DNA from: Edaphobacter aggregans
GTDB taxonomy: Bacteria > Acidobacteriota > Terriglobia > Terriglobales > Acidobacteriaceae
Assembly (NCBI GenBank): GCA_022736715.1
Contig: DZDJ01000012.1
Span: 1 to 64,000, forward strand
Length of the DNA: 64,000 bases
Direction of reading: 5' to 3'
Within the stretch, counting starts at the first letter, position 1. Every line of letters begins with the position of its first letter. This document shows positions 25,554-33,839 of the stretch, in pieces. Under the pieces are notes generated by a model. That model was not told where the DNA came from. It saw only the letters and a list, made by a program, of their open reading frames with translations, and searched no databases. Both the position numbers and the translations under genes were made by a program.

Positions 25554-26450
25554 ATGGAACTACGCCACCTCCGTTATTTCTGTGCTGTGGCCGATCAACA
25601 GGGCTTCAGTCGGGCGGCACGGGCGCTGCATGTGTCGCAATCGGCCATCAGCGAGCAGATTGCCGACCTGGAAGACGAGATCGGAGTCCCATTGCTGACG
25701 CGGCAGCAGCACAAGGTCGGACTCACCCCTCATGGCCGGATTTTTCTGACAGAGGCCAGAAACGTTCTGGAGAATGCGCAACAGGCAGTCACCATGGCTC
25801 AACGGTCCTTGCGCGGCGAGGTGGGTGAGCTGACCATTGCGTTTTTTACCGGAGGGATGGGAACCGCTCTTCCCAGGCTTATCCGAAATTTTCGGCAGAA
25901 ACATCCCGAAGTCCGCGTTTCACTGCTGGAGATGACCTCAACCATGCAATCGCGCGCCTTGCTGGAAGGCACCATCGACGTGGCCTTTACCCGGCCGCTG
26001 GAGCCGCATCTGGACCGCGAGATGTGCTCGGAGACGCTGCGGCTCGATCCGCTGTTTGCCGTGCTGCCGAAGGACCATCCGCTGGCTTCCGGGCCGGTGG
26101 ACATCCGGTCGCTCTCCAGCGAGCGGTTCATTCTTTGCGGGCGCGATACCTCCTCCGTACTGCATGACAAGATTTTTTCGCTCTGCACGGAGGCAGGCAT
26201 CGCGCCGGAGATTGCCTCGGTTTCGCCGGTGTGGTCCACCATTACCACGCTGGTGCAGGCGGGCGAGGGCATTGCGATTCTGCCCATCAACATGCAGCAA
26301 TTTGCCACGAATGACCTGGTCTTTTGCCCATTGACGAACGCACATGCCGTGATTGAACTGGTGATGGCCTGGTCGCCGCTGCGGGAGACCGGTATTCTGT
26401 GCAGTTTTCTGAATCTGGTGCGTGCCAGCCGCGAACGCGGTGCCGTGTAG
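25554..26450 (+). CDS. LysR-family transcriptional regulator
   Basis: A 298-residue LTTR. The N-terminal winged helix-turn-helix begins MELRHLRYFCAVADQQGFS and contains RAARALHVSQSAISEQIADLEDEIG, which is canonical. The effector domain follows (GELTIAFFTGGMGTALPRLI). It is transcribed divergently from the RND efflux operon with a good LTTR box in the 177-base gap, so it very probably regulates that pump. The inducer is unknown. The long linker helix and effector domain are intact. Confidence 0.93.
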   Translation: MELRHLRYFCAVADQQGFSRAARALHVSQSAISEQIADLEDEIGVPLLTRQQHKVGLTPHGRIFLTEARNVLENAQQAVTMAQRSLRGEVGELTIAFFTGGMGTALPRLIRNFRQKHPEVRVSLLEMTSTMQSRALLEGTIDVAFTRPLEPHLDREMCSETLRLDPLFAVLPKDHPLASGPVDIRSLSSERFILCGRDTSSVLHDKIFSLCTEAGIAPEIASVSPVWSTITTLVQAGEGIAILPINMQQFATNDLVFCPLTNAHAVIELVMAWSPLRETGILCSFLNLVRASRERGAV

Positions 26451-26479
26451 CGCCGTGGTCTGCTTTTGCCATAATCGTC

Positions 26480-26658
26480 CGTGCGGATGAGGATTTTTCC
26501 GGAGATGGACGGGGTGCCGCTCCATTCCTTCCAGGCGGCCGCGGAGAGGTCTTCATGGGGTAAATTGTAGCGCAGCGGGCCATGCTGTCCTCAACCCAGC
26601 CGTGCTCCCCCGGCATGTAATGCCAGACGTGGTGATGCGCATCCATAACCACTGCCAT
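26480..26658 (-). pseudogene. Frameshifted 5' remnant of an amidohydrolase gene
   Basis: On the minus strand the start MAVVMDAHHHVWHYMPGEHG matches the beginning of amidohydrolase-2/lactonase proteins (D-A-H-x-H metal motif followed by W-x-Y), continuing GWVEDSM. There a frame change is needed to continue into LRYNLPHEDLSAAAWKEW, the expected next segment. Beyond that only GTPSISGKILIRTD is readable and resembles a different family (end of a PQQ-type repeat). No complete gene remains. Two of the metal ligands survive, but the rest of the barrel is gone. Confidence 0.6.
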
Positions 26659-26696
26659 GAGTGCGAATCCCGGCGTGTGGATGTTAGCATCCTGCT

Positions 26697-27524
26697 ATGC
26701 AGTCCAGCACGCAACCTCTGGTAGAAGCACGGCATTTGGTGAAGGAGTATCCCCGCGGCAAGGGAGGATTTGCCTTGCCGGGACGCGGTGCACAGAGCGT
26801 GCGCGTGGTGGAGGACGTTTCATTTTCCATTTTTCGCGGCGAAACGCTGGGGCTGGTGGGGGAATCCGGCTCTGGCAAGAGCACGGTGGCGCGGATGGTG
26901 CTGCGCCTGATCGAGACCACTTCCGGCGAAGTACGCTTCGATGGGCAGAATTTGCTGGCTGCCAGTCCACAGCAAATGCGCCGCTTGCGGCAGCGGATGC
27001 AGATTGTCTTTCAGGACCCTTACGCGGCGCTGAATCCACGCATGCGTGTGCGCGAGATTGTTGCCGAGCCGCTGATGATTCACCGCAAAGAAATGAAGAA
27101 CGGGTTGGCTGCGAAGGATTCGCAGCGGCGCGTGGTGGAGTTGTTGCAGGCGGTGGGGCTGGACGAGTCGGCGCTGGGGCGGTATCCGCATGAGTTTTCC
27201 GGCGGACAGCGGCAGCGCATCAACATTGCAAGGGCGCTGGCGCTGCAGCCGGAGTTTCTGGTGCTGGATGAGCCGGTTTCGGCGTTGGATGTGAGCGTTG
27301 GGGCGCAGATCATCAACCTGTTGCAGCAGTTGCAGCGGCAGTTCGGGCTGACGTATCTGTTCATTTCGCATTCCATGCCGCTGGTGCGCTATTTGTGCAC
27401 GCGGGTTGCGGTGATGCAGCGCGGCCGGCTGGTGGAGATTGGCGAAAGCGAGCAGGTGTGCGGGCGCCCGCAGCAGGAGTACACCCGGCAACTGATTGCG
27501 GCCACGCCAGAGCTGGCGGTTTAG
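26697..27524 (+). CDS. ABC transporter ATPase, OppF/DppF type (orphan)
   Basis: A 275-residue ATP-binding subunit of the peptide/nickel importer class. Walker A is LVGESGSGKSTVARM, the Q-loop is QIVFQDPYAALNPRMRVREI, the signature is FSGGQRQRINIARALA, Walker B is LVLDEPVSALDVS and the H-loop is YLFISHSM. These are diagnostic of DppF/OppF. No permease, partner ATPase or binding protein lies near, so it must work with subunits encoded elsewhere or is a leftover. Its stop codon lies in the terminal repeat of a family-2 element, suggesting that the native C-terminus may have been altered by insertion. Confidence 0.88.
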   Translation: MQSSTQPLVEARHLVKEYPRGKGGFALPGRGAQSVRVVEDVSFSIFRGETLGLVGESGSGKSTVARMVLRLIETTSGEVRFDGQNLLAASPQQMRRLRQRMQIVFQDPYAALNPRMRVREIVAEPLMIHRKEMKNGLAAKDSQRRVVELLQAVGLDESALGRYPHEFSGGQRQRINIARALALQPEFLVLDEPVSALDVSVGAQIINLLQQLQRQFGLTYLFISHSMPLVRYLCTRVAVMQRGRLVEIGESEQVCGRPQQEYTRQLIAATPELAV

Positions 27525-27651
27525 AGCATAAGCAGAACTGCTGTGTGGTGTGCGGCTTTTGCAGGGAGAGTGCCTGGTCGCCGCTCTCTGTTGGTCGCCG
27601 CCGACTCAGAGCCCGCGGCTTCGTCTTACGCCATCTCTGCTTTTGCTTTAG
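27521..27651 (+). repeat. Hairpin element, family 2, copy A
   Basis: About 131 bp. The right terminus is CTGCTTTTGCTTTAG and the left terminus is a degenerate complement (TTAGAGCATAAGCAG). It has an internal imperfect hairpin (GCAGGGAGAG...CTCTCTGT). It aligns over its length with copies at 30006 (same orientation) and 35552 (opposite orientation). It fills the whole gap between the ABC ATPase stop and the TauE gene's upstream region. Not coding. Confidence 0.75.
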
Positions 27652-27692
27652 CGTGCAGCCTTCCGTTCGCGGACAACGATACAATTAAGACA

Positions 27693-28472
27693 ATGCACGC
27701 CTTTCCTTTTTATGAATATCTCTGGCTGGGCTTTGCCGCATTTCTTGCCGGAATCGTGAATGCGGTCGCCGGCGGCGGAGGTTTTCTTGCCTTCCCGAGC
27801 TTGCTGCATGTGGGCGTGCCTCCGGTGGAGGCCAATGCCACCAACACGGTGGCGTTGTGGCCGGGGCAGTTCACTTCTATTTTCGCCTACTATCAGGACG
27901 TCAAGACGAATCTGCGCTTGGTGCTGCCGGTCATGGTGGCGGCCTTGATTGGTGGCGTGGCTGGCGCATGGACGCTGCTGCACACCAGCCAGAGCAGCTT
28001 TATGCGCCTGGTTCCGTGGCTGTTTCTGCTGGGGGCAACAATGTTTTCCATCAGCGGGCCGGTCTCGCGCTGGATTCGCCGCAGAAATGCGTCCAACACG
28101 GAAGAGAAGCAGATTCCGGTGCTGCCGCTGGCCTTGTGCCTGACGCTGGTCTGCTTTTACATCGGCTATTTTGGTGCGGGCGCTGGCTTCATTACCATGA
28201 CGGTGCTGTCGTTGTTTGGCGTGGCGCGCCTGGTAGAGGTGAATGCACTGAAGGTGATCACCACGACTGTGGCCAACGGGGTTGCGGTGATTACGTTCAT
28301 TCTGGACCGCGCCGTGGTATGGCACTACTGCATTGTGATGATGGTGGCCTGCGCCATTGGCGGTTACCTGGGAGCACGCTACGCGCGGGGCATGAGCGAC
28401 CGCGTGCTGCGTCCTGCCATTATTCTGTTTGGTTTTGCTGTCGCTGCATATTTCTTCTGGAAGCAGGCATAA
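27693..28472 (+). CDS. TauE/SafE-family membrane exporter
   Basis: A 259-residue inner-membrane protein with about eight hydrophobic segments, of the sulfite exporter TauE/SafE family (anion or organosulfur export). The first helix carries the family motif GIVNAVAGGGGFLAFPSLL, and the repeat motif appears in IGYFGAGAGFITMTVL. The start MHAFPFYEYLW is chosen; the frame is open 50 codons upstream but that stretch is the family-2 repeat. A SemiSWEET gene starts 6 bases after the stop, so the two are probably co-transcribed. Confidence 0.85.
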   Translation: MHAFPFYEYLWLGFAAFLAGIVNAVAGGGGFLAFPSLLHVGVPPVEANATNTVALWPGQFTSIFAYYQDVKTNLRLVLPVMVAALIGGVAGAWTLLHTSQSSFMRLVPWLFLLGATMFSISGPVSRWIRRRNASNTEEKQIPVLPLALCLTLVCFYIGYFGAGAGFITMTVLSLFGVARLVEVNALKVITTTVANGVAVITFILDRAVVWHYCIVMMVACAIGGYLGARYARGMSDRVLRPAIILFGFAVAAYFFWKQA

Positions 28473-28477
28473 CAATC

Positions 28478-28756
28478 ATGCACCTCAGTCTGGTGGAGAT
28501 GATCGGCTTCGCAGCCGCCTTCTGCACAACCGTTTCCTTTGTGCCGCAACTGGTTCGCGTGCTGCAATTGCGTTCGGCGCGTGATATTTCGCTGGGTATG
28601 TTTCTGCTGTTTTCTCTGGGGGTCTTTCTCTGGCTGGTGTATGGGCTTTCGATTCATTCCATGCCGGTGATCGTGTCCAATGCGGTAACGCTGCTGCTCT
28701 CGGTGAGCATTTTGATTTTGAAGCTGCGTTTTGACCGTGCCAATCGCAGTCGTTAG
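28478..28756 (+). CDS. SemiSWEET-type sugar transporter (PQ-loop protein)
   Basis: A 92-residue protein of three membrane helices. The PQ motif lies in helix 1 (FCTTVSFVPQLVRVL), helix 2 is SLGMFLLFSLGVFLWLVYGL with the conserved W-x-x-Y-G, and helix 3 (IVSNAVTLLLSVSILILKL) carries the N of the substrate site. SemiSWEETs act as dimers and move small sugars down their gradient. Only six bases separate it from the TauE/SafE gene. The small size is normal for the family. Confidence 0.9.
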   Translation: MHLSLVEMIGFAAAFCTTVSFVPQLVRVLQLRSARDISLGMFLLFSLGVFLWLVYGLSIHSMPVIVSNAVTLLLSVSILILKLRFDRANRSR

Positions 28757-28826
28757 CGCAGAAGAGACGAATCGGAGACAATGGAGAGCAGGAAAGACAG
28801 CCGAACCTGGCTGTGAGTGAGTTGCG

Positions 28827-29264
28827 ATGAGTCATGAGGGAATCCGTTTTGTGAACGCGGAAGAAGCGCAGAAGGAGTCTGCGACGGAGCGCGATCTTCC
28901 ACGGGAAGCAACCGAGCCGGTGAAGGTGCGTGTGCATCAGACGGAAGGCACCGGGGTGGAGATTGAGTGGCGCGATGGCCATCGCAGCAACTGGACCTTC
29001 GCCTGGCTGCGGGACGCCTGTCCATGCGCCACCTGCCATGAAGAGCGGGAAGCCACCGGACGCAAACCGGGCCAGCACAAACCGAGGCCCGCGGAATTGC
29101 TGCCGATGTACCAGGCCCCGGCGCGACCCAGCGCCGTTTCTCCGGTAGGTCGCTATGCGTTGAAGTTTTCCTGGAATGACGGACACGAGAGCGGCATCTA
29201 CTCGTGGGACTATCTGCGCCGCGTTTGCCAGTGCGAGCAGTGCCAACGGCAGAATGCTGGCTGA
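28827..29264 (+). CDS. DUF971 protein (GBBH-like N-terminal domain)
   Basis: A 145-residue protein with the DUF971 fold, also found at the N-terminus of gamma-butyrobetaine hydroxylase. The central signature is IEWRDGHRSNWTFAWLRDACPCATCHEE, and the second strand set is LKFSWNDGHESGIYSWDYLRRVC. Cysteine pairs CPCATC and CQCEQC could bind a metal or cluster. Such genes often occur near Fe-S-related genes, but no such partner is adjacent here. Immediately downstream begins an IS3 remnant. Confidence 0.85.
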   Translation: MSHEGIRFVNAEEAQKESATERDLPREATEPVKVRVHQTEGTGVEIEWRDGHRSNWTFAWLRDACPCATCHEEREATGRKPGQHKPRPAELLPMYQAPARPSAVSPVGRYALKFSWNDGHESGIYSWDYLRRVCQCEQCQRQNAG

Positions 29265-29276
29265 ACGGTTACCGGT

Positions 29277-29753
29277 GCAGACAGATAACCGCCGTCGGGG
29301 GTGTGGGGAAGTGGGAAGAGCGTAGCGATTTCCACTTCCCCACACCCCTTGTTGTTTGCGGTCAGCCACGCTGCTGGTGCGGGTGGCCTGTAGCCCAGCG
29401 ACGAGTGCGGCCTGACCGTGTTGTAGTGGACGCGCCAGCGTTCAGCCAGCACGCGCAGTTCTTTCATCGAGTAAAAGATTTCTCCGTTCAGAAACTCATC
29501 CCGCAGCTTGCTGTTGAAGCTCTCGCAGTAGCCGTTCTCCCACGGGCTACCTGGTTCGATGTACAACGTATTTGCTCCCGTACCTGCCAGCCATTTTCGC
29601 AGCTCTTTGGCCACGAACTCCGGGCCATTGTCCGAACGCAGGTGTTCCGGAATTCCTTTCATCACCATCACGTCGGCCAACGCTTCGATCACTCTGGCAC
29701 TGCACCATCGTCGTTCAGCACGGATCAGCAGGCACTCCCGCGTGTGCGGGGGG
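29277..29753 (-). mobile_element. IS3-family OrfB (integrase) C-terminal remnant
   Basis: On the minus strand the frame encodes the second half of an IS3 OrfB transposase: HTRECLLIRAERRW, then EHLRSDNGPEFVAKEL with the second catalytic Asp, PWENGYCESFNSKLRDEFL with the catalytic Glu, and HYNTVRPHSSLGYRPP. The first catalytic Asp and OrfA are missing. A run of seven G at about 29748 breaks the frame. At the 3' end the frame runs without its own stop into the DUF971 gene's complement, so the element has lost both ends. Confidence 0.88.
29296..29346. terminator. 17-bp perfect inverted repeat downstream of the DUF971 gene
   Basis: Arms GGGGTGTGGGGAAGTGG and the exact complement flank a 17-base loop. 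The repeat lies within the distal coding part of the IS3 remnant, 32 bases after the DUF971 stop. There is no T tract on the plus strand beyond CTTGTTGTTT. It could terminate DUF971 transcription or simply be part of the IS. Confidence 0.45.
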
Positions 29754-29794
29754 GCCTTGATCGAGAGCTACAAAGTATCGACGGCCAAGGGTCT

Positions 29795-29829
29795 ATCCCC
29801 GCGGGGCTCCCGTGAAGTACCTGTCCCAT
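29795..29829 (-). mobile_element. Start of an IS481-type transposase (fragment)
   Basis: On the minus strand GGAGGCACT precedes an ATG that begins MGQVLHGSP, which is the usual opening of IS481-family transposases. The frame diverges after about ten codons and joins the IS3 remnant sequence. Only the very start of the gene survives. Confidence 0.55.
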
Positions 29830-29873
29830 AGTGCCTCCTTCTGGCGTTCAGAAAAGTATGCACCATCTATCTC

Positions 29874-29981
29874 TGGGACCAAACAGCCGGGCCTGATTGC
29901 TCTTGGCCGACAGCCGCGATGGAAGCTGGCATCAGCGATCACGTTTTGGAAATCGCAGAATTGGTTGCGCTGCTTAAATTA
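29874..29981 (+). mobile_element. C-terminal scrap of an IS transposase
   Basis: The plus strand reads PTAAMEAGISDHVLEIAELVALL, resembling the conserved tail (T-P-A-M-x-A-G-x-x-D-H-V) of a group of bacterial IS transposases, probably IS1-like. Upstream in the same frame nothing transposase-like remains. Recognition is from memory of the motif only. Confidence 0.45.
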
Positions 29982-30005
29982 AACTTGACCAGTTCCCGCT
30001 TGCGG

Positions 30006-30131
30006 CTAAAGCAAAAGCAGGGTTACTGTAAGGCATACACTTTTTTGCAGGGAGTGCCCGGCCGCCACTCCCTGCTGGTCGCGCCGGCTCCGGGCCTGCG
30101 GCTTCTCTTACTCTCGCTGCTTCTGTTTTAG
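30006..30131 (+). repeat. Hairpin element, family 2, copy B
   Basis: 126 bp with termini CTAAAGCAAAAGCAG and CTGCTTCTGTTTTAG. The internal perfect 10-bp hairpin GCAGGGAGTG/CACTCCCTGC lies at 30047-30075. This is the best-preserved copy and serves as reference for the family. Confidence 0.82.
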
Positions 30132-30222
30132 GGCAGTTCGCAGATTAAATAGAAACAGCTTTCGCTACTTACGCCACCATTACGGCTCACAGAGCAGAAC
30201 AGGTGGAGAAAGGAACATTTGC

Positions 30223-30624
30223 ATGAAAACCAGGTTCCTGGTAACGGCCATTCTCGCTATTTCTGCTGTCCCCAATATGGCACACGCCCAGACCGCTCCG
30301 GCTGCTAACCACATTTACTCTCATTCAGAATTGATGCGCCTGATTCGCACCGCCCATACTCCGGACGAATTCAATGCGCTTGCGGACTACTTCGATCGAA
30401 AACATGAGCAAAATACCCAAAAGGCGAAGGACGAACAGACAGAGTTGAACCGCCGTCTCGCGGCCCCCTATCTTTCTCCAAAGTATCCAACTCCTGTAGA
30501 TACTGCGAGGAGACGCCTCCAGTATTACAAGGCAGAGGCGGAAGAATATGAGCATCGAGCGGATACATATCGACAAAAAGCAAAGGAAATGAGCGGCACG
30601 ACGCATTCACCGGACAGTCATTGA
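30223..30624 (+). CDS. Small secreted protein, hypothetical
   Basis: A 133-residue exported protein. GAAAGGAACATTTGC precedes a clear signal peptide (MKTRFLVTAILAISAVPNM) with likely cleavage after AHA. The mature part is polar, predicted largely helical, with HSELMRLIRTAHTPDEFNALADYFDRKHEQ and a C-terminal charged segment rich in Tyr, Glu, Lys and Arg. No enzyme motif or family is recognised. It is bordered on the left by a family-2 element and on the right by a family-1 element, so it sits in the repeat-rich stretch as a single gene. Confidence 0.7.
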   Translation: MKTRFLVTAILAISAVPNMAHAQTAPAANHIYSHSELMRLIRTAHTPDEFNALADYFDRKHEQNTQKAKDEQTELNRRLAAPYLSPKYPTPVDTARRRLQYYKAEAEEYEHRADTYRQKAKEMSGTTHSPDSH

Positions 30625-30866
30625 GTCTAAAGACGGGTCCCTCGTGTTTGCTATATACATAGGGTACGTGTCTTACCAGTCTCCCTGCTTTCTGCCGTGC
30701 CATCACACCAGGCCAATGGTTGCGGTGTCCTGATGGTTCTGCAGTGTGCCAGAGGCCCCGGACGGGAAGAATAAATGGTTCGCCAGTCGCGCCGTTGTTC
30801 CGCCGTCCCCATAAAACCTTTGCCAAACGTGTGTCGGAATGTGCCGGCCGACGCTGCCAGAGCTTG
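30625..30866. other. Intergenic stretch without recognisable gene
   Basis: About 240 bases between the small secreted protein and the family-1 element. Short open frames occur on the minus strand but have no start signal or recognisable motif. I see no RNA gene or terminator in it. Confidence 0.4.
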
Positions 30867-30877
30867 TGTTGTCCCGC

Positions 30878-30991
30878 TATAGCGGGACAACAGTTTTCGT
30901 GGAGTTTCCGGGGACATGCAGGACGGCTTTTTCTTGAGGAAAAGCCATTCAGGGCGTCACTTCCCTCTACACCAACTGGAAAACCGCTATA
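30878..30991 (+). repeat. MITE-like element, family 1, copy 3
   Basis: 114 bp, same orientation as the copy at 7453, ending in AAAACCGCTATA. The left terminus has mutated to TATAGCGGGACAACAGTT and there forms, with the flank, a perfect 26-bp palindrome at 30867-30892. The right end directly abuts a family-2 terminal fragment, as if inserted at the TA in that terminus. Confidence 0.82.
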
Positions 30992-31015
30992 GCGCAAAAG
31001 CAGAGTGAGTGTAAG
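30992..31015 (-). repeat. Terminal fragment of a family-2 element (copy D)
   Basis: GCGCAAAAGCAGAGTGAGTG matches the terminus of copy C at 35552 (GCAAAAGCAGAGAGAGTG) and the complement of the ends of copies A and B. Similarity stops after about 24 bases. The remaining 100 bases to the metH stop show nothing recognisable. Confidence 0.55.
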
Positions 31016-31118
31016 ACTGGACTGCCCGGCGAATCTGGCAGCAGTTGACAAGAAAAAACCGGACAAAAGTAGCTTTGGTTGCGCTTTGTGTTCATTGTTG
31101 CAAATAAATCAGTGGTGA

Positions 31119-33839
31119 TTATCCCGCCGGGTCATAGTTGAGATTTGGCCCAAGCCAGCGCTCAACTTCTTCCATGCCCATTCCTTTGCGTTGTTGATAA
31201 TCATCGACCTGGTCGCGGCCAATTTTGCCGAGACTGAAGTAGCGCGATTGTGGGTGAGCAAAGTAGATTCCGCTCACACTGGAGCCCGGCCACATCGCAA
31301 AAGACTCGGTGATCTTCATCCCTGTATTGGCCTCTACATTCAGCAGCCGCCAGATGGTCCCTTTTTCGGTGTGATCGGGAGACGCAGGATACCCCGGAGC
31401 GGGGCGGATGCCACGATATTTTTCGTGGATCAGATCTTCTCTACCGAGGTGCTCTTCGCGGCCATAGCCCCACTCTTCACGCACGCGCTTATGAAGGCAT
31501 TCTGCAAATGCTTCGGCCAGACGGTCCGCGAGTGCCTCTGCCATAATTGCGCTGTAATCGTCATACTCTGCGCGATAGCGGTCACAGAGTGCTTTTAGTC
31601 CAATGCCACTGGTGACGGCGAAGGCACCAATGTAATCCGGCAGTCCGGTTTCCTTGGGCGCGACAAAGTCTGCGAGCGAACGGCAGGGCTCATTGCCTTC
31701 ACGGTTTGCCTGCTGACGCAGGAAGTAAAAACGATCGAGTACCTTCTGCCGCGAGTTGTCTGTATACAGCTCAATATCATCGCCCACAGCATTGGCAGGG
31801 AAGAAGCCGTAGACTCCATGAGCGGTGATGGGTTGTTCCTGGATGATCTTGTCCAGCATCACGTTGGCGTCTGCAAAAATCTGTTGTGCCTGAGCGCCCT
31901 GCTTTTCATCTTCCAGAATGCGAGGGTAAATGCCTTTGAGGCCCCAGGTATGGAAGAGCGGAGACCAGTCAATAAAGTCACGAAGAACAGCAAGCGGAAA
32001 GGAGTTCAAGACGCGCACACCGGTGAATTCCGGGGCGGCGATGTCCTCTGTGCGCCATTCAACAGGTGTACGTCTGGAGCGCGCAGTTTCGATTGGAATG
32101 GTTTGTTGGCGGGGCGCGGCATGTGCTTTGCGCACCTCTGCATATTCGGCATAATGCTGCGCAACAAAGGCAGGCTTGATCTCATCGCTTAGCAAGCTGG
32201 TGGTGACTGGTACGGCGCGGCTGGCATCTGTTACATGCACGACAGGCTGGCTGTAGTGGGGCGCAATTTTGATGGCAGTGTGCGCGCGGCTGGTGGTGGC
32301 TCCGCCAATGAGCAGCGGCTGTTGAAAACCCTGCCGCTCCATTTCGCGGGCCACGTGCACCATTTCATCGAGCGATGGAGTGATCAGGCCGCTCAACCCA
32401 ATGATGTCAGCGTTCTCGGTCCGGGCGCGCTCCAGAATTTTTTCAGCTGGAACCATTACGCCCATGTCAATAACTTCGTAGTTGTTGCAGGCCAGGACGA
32501 CGCCAACGATATTTTTGCCAATGTCGTGAACATCGCCCTTGACGGTGGCAAGGACGATCTTTCCTTGCGTTCTGACCTGTTGGCCAGCCGCGGCCGCGGC
32601 CGCCTTTTCCGCTTCCATGAATGGAGTCAGATAAGCGACGGCCTTTTTCATCACGCGGGCAGACTTGACCACTTGCGGCAGGAACATTTTTCCGGCACCA
32701 AACAGATCGCCGACAACACCCATGCCCGCCATCAATGGACCTTCAATGACCAGCAGCGGGCGGACAAGTTTTGCGTGAGCTTCTTCCGTGTCAGCATCTA
32801 TATAGGCATCAATGCCTTTGACCAGGGCGTGCGTGAGGCGCTCTTCTACTGTACCGTTGCGCCACTCTTCGATCTTCTTCTCGTTTGCTGTTGTGCCCGC
32901 ACCGGCAGCCTTCAGTATTTCGCCATACTCAACCAACCGCTCAGTTGCATCCGGGCCACGGTTGAGCAAAACATCCTCGACCAGTTTCTTCAGTTCGGGT
33001 TCAATTTCCTCGTAAATTTCCAATTGGCCAGCATTGACGATGCCCATATCAAGGCCGGCCGCAATGGCATGATAAAGAAATGCGGCGTGCATGGCCTCGC
33101 GTACTTTATTGTTCCCGCGAAAGCTGAAGGAGATGTTCGAAACGCCACCGCTTACTTTTGCATGTGGAAGATTCTGTTTGATCCACCGGGTTGCGTTGAT
33201 GAAATCGACAGCATAGTTGTTGTGTTCCTCCATGCCCGTTGCCACAGTGAGGATGTTGGGATCAAAGATAATGTCTTCCGGGGGAAGGCCAATGTCCTCC
33301 ACCAGAATGCGGTAGGCGCGCCCGCAGATGCGGGTTTTATCTTCATAAGTAGCGGCCTGCCCTTGCTCGTCGAAGGCCATAACAACAACTGCAGCACCGT
33401 ATTTGTGAACAGTGGCGGCGTGCTGGCGAAATTTAGCTACGCCCTCTTTCAATGAAATTGAATTGACAATGCCTTTGCCTTGCAGACATTTGAGCCCAGC
33501 TTCGATGACTTCCCATTTGGAGGAGTCGATCATGAACGGGACTTTTGCAACCTCAGGCTCGCTCGCAAGCAGTTGTAAAAAGCGCGTCATGGCGGCGACG
33601 CCATCAATCATGCCTTCATCCATGCAGATATCGATGACGTTTGCACCGTTCTCCACCTGCTGCCGTGCGATGCTGACGGCTTCTTCGTACTTGCCTTGCT
33701 TGACCAATTTTGCGAATTTGGGGGAACCAGCCACATTGGTCCGCTCGCCAATCATGATGAAAACACCTGGCTGTTGCGTAAACGGTTGTGAGCCAGACAA
33801 ACGAAGTGGCTTTATTTCACTTGCTGTAACTAAGTTCAT
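31119..33839 (-). CDS. metH: Cobalamin-dependent methionine synthase, large chain (folate, B12 and activation domains)
   Basis: A 906-residue protein carrying three of the four MetH modules. It begins with the pterin-binding domain ([18 protein letters not shown] near residue 29; [15 protein letters not shown]). The cap and cobalamin domains follow, with the axial-His motif [16 protein letters not shown]. The C-terminal SAM-binding reactivation domain ends the chain ([30 protein letters not shown]). The homocysteine domain is encoded separately just upstream, with a 4-base ATGA overlap, so translation is probably coupled and the two chains should assemble into one enzyme. It transfers the methyl group of methyltetrahydrofolate to homocysteine. 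Confidence 0.95.
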   Translation of the reverse strand: MNLVTASEIKPLRLSGSQPFTQQPGVFIMIGERTNVAGSPKFAKLVKQGKYEEAVSIARQQVENGANVIDICMDEGMIDGVAAMTRFLQLLASEPEVAKVPFMIDSSKWEVIEAGLKCLQGKGIVNSISLKEGVAKFRQHAATVHKYGAAVVVMAFDEQGQAATYEDKTRICGRAYRILVEDIGLPPEDIIFDPNILTVATGMEEHNNYAVDFINATRWIKQNLPHAKVSGGVSNISFSFRGNNKVREAMHAAFLYHAIAAGLDMGIVNAGQLEIYEEIEPELKKLVEDVLLNRGPDATERLVEYGEILKAAGAGTTANEKKIEEWRNGTVEERLTHALVKGIDAYIDADTEEAHAKLVRPLLVIEGPLMAGMGVVGDLFGAGKMFLPQVVKSARVMKKAVAYLTPFMEAEKAAAAAAGQQVRTQGKIVLATVKGDVHDIGKNIVGVVLACNNYEVIDMGVMVPAEKILERARTENADIIGLSGLITPSLDEMVHVAREMERQGFQQPLLIGGATTSRAHTAIKIAPHYSQPVVHVTDASRAVPVTTSLLSDEIKPAFVAQHYAEYAEVRKAHAAPRQQTIPIETARSRRTPVEWRTEDIAAPEFTGVRVLNSFPLAVLRDFIDWSPLFHTWGLKGIYPRILEDEKQGAQAQQIFADANVMLDKIIQEQPITAHGVYGFFPANAVGDDIELYTDNSRQKVLDRFYFLRQQANREGNEPCRSLADFVAPKETGLPDYIGAFAVTSGIGLKALCDRYRAEYDDYSAIMAEALADRLAEAFAECLHKRVREEWGYGREEHLGREDLIHEKYRGIRPAPGYPASPDHTEKGTIWRLLNVEANTGMKITESFAMWPGSSVSGIYFAHPQSRYFSLGKIGRDQVDDYQQRKGMGMEEVERWLGPNLNYDPAG

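Noticed and set aside
30625-30917. Protein-like open frames on the minus strand downstream of the small secreted gene
   Set aside because: They run into the family-1 repeat, have no ribosome-binding site and no recognisable motif.
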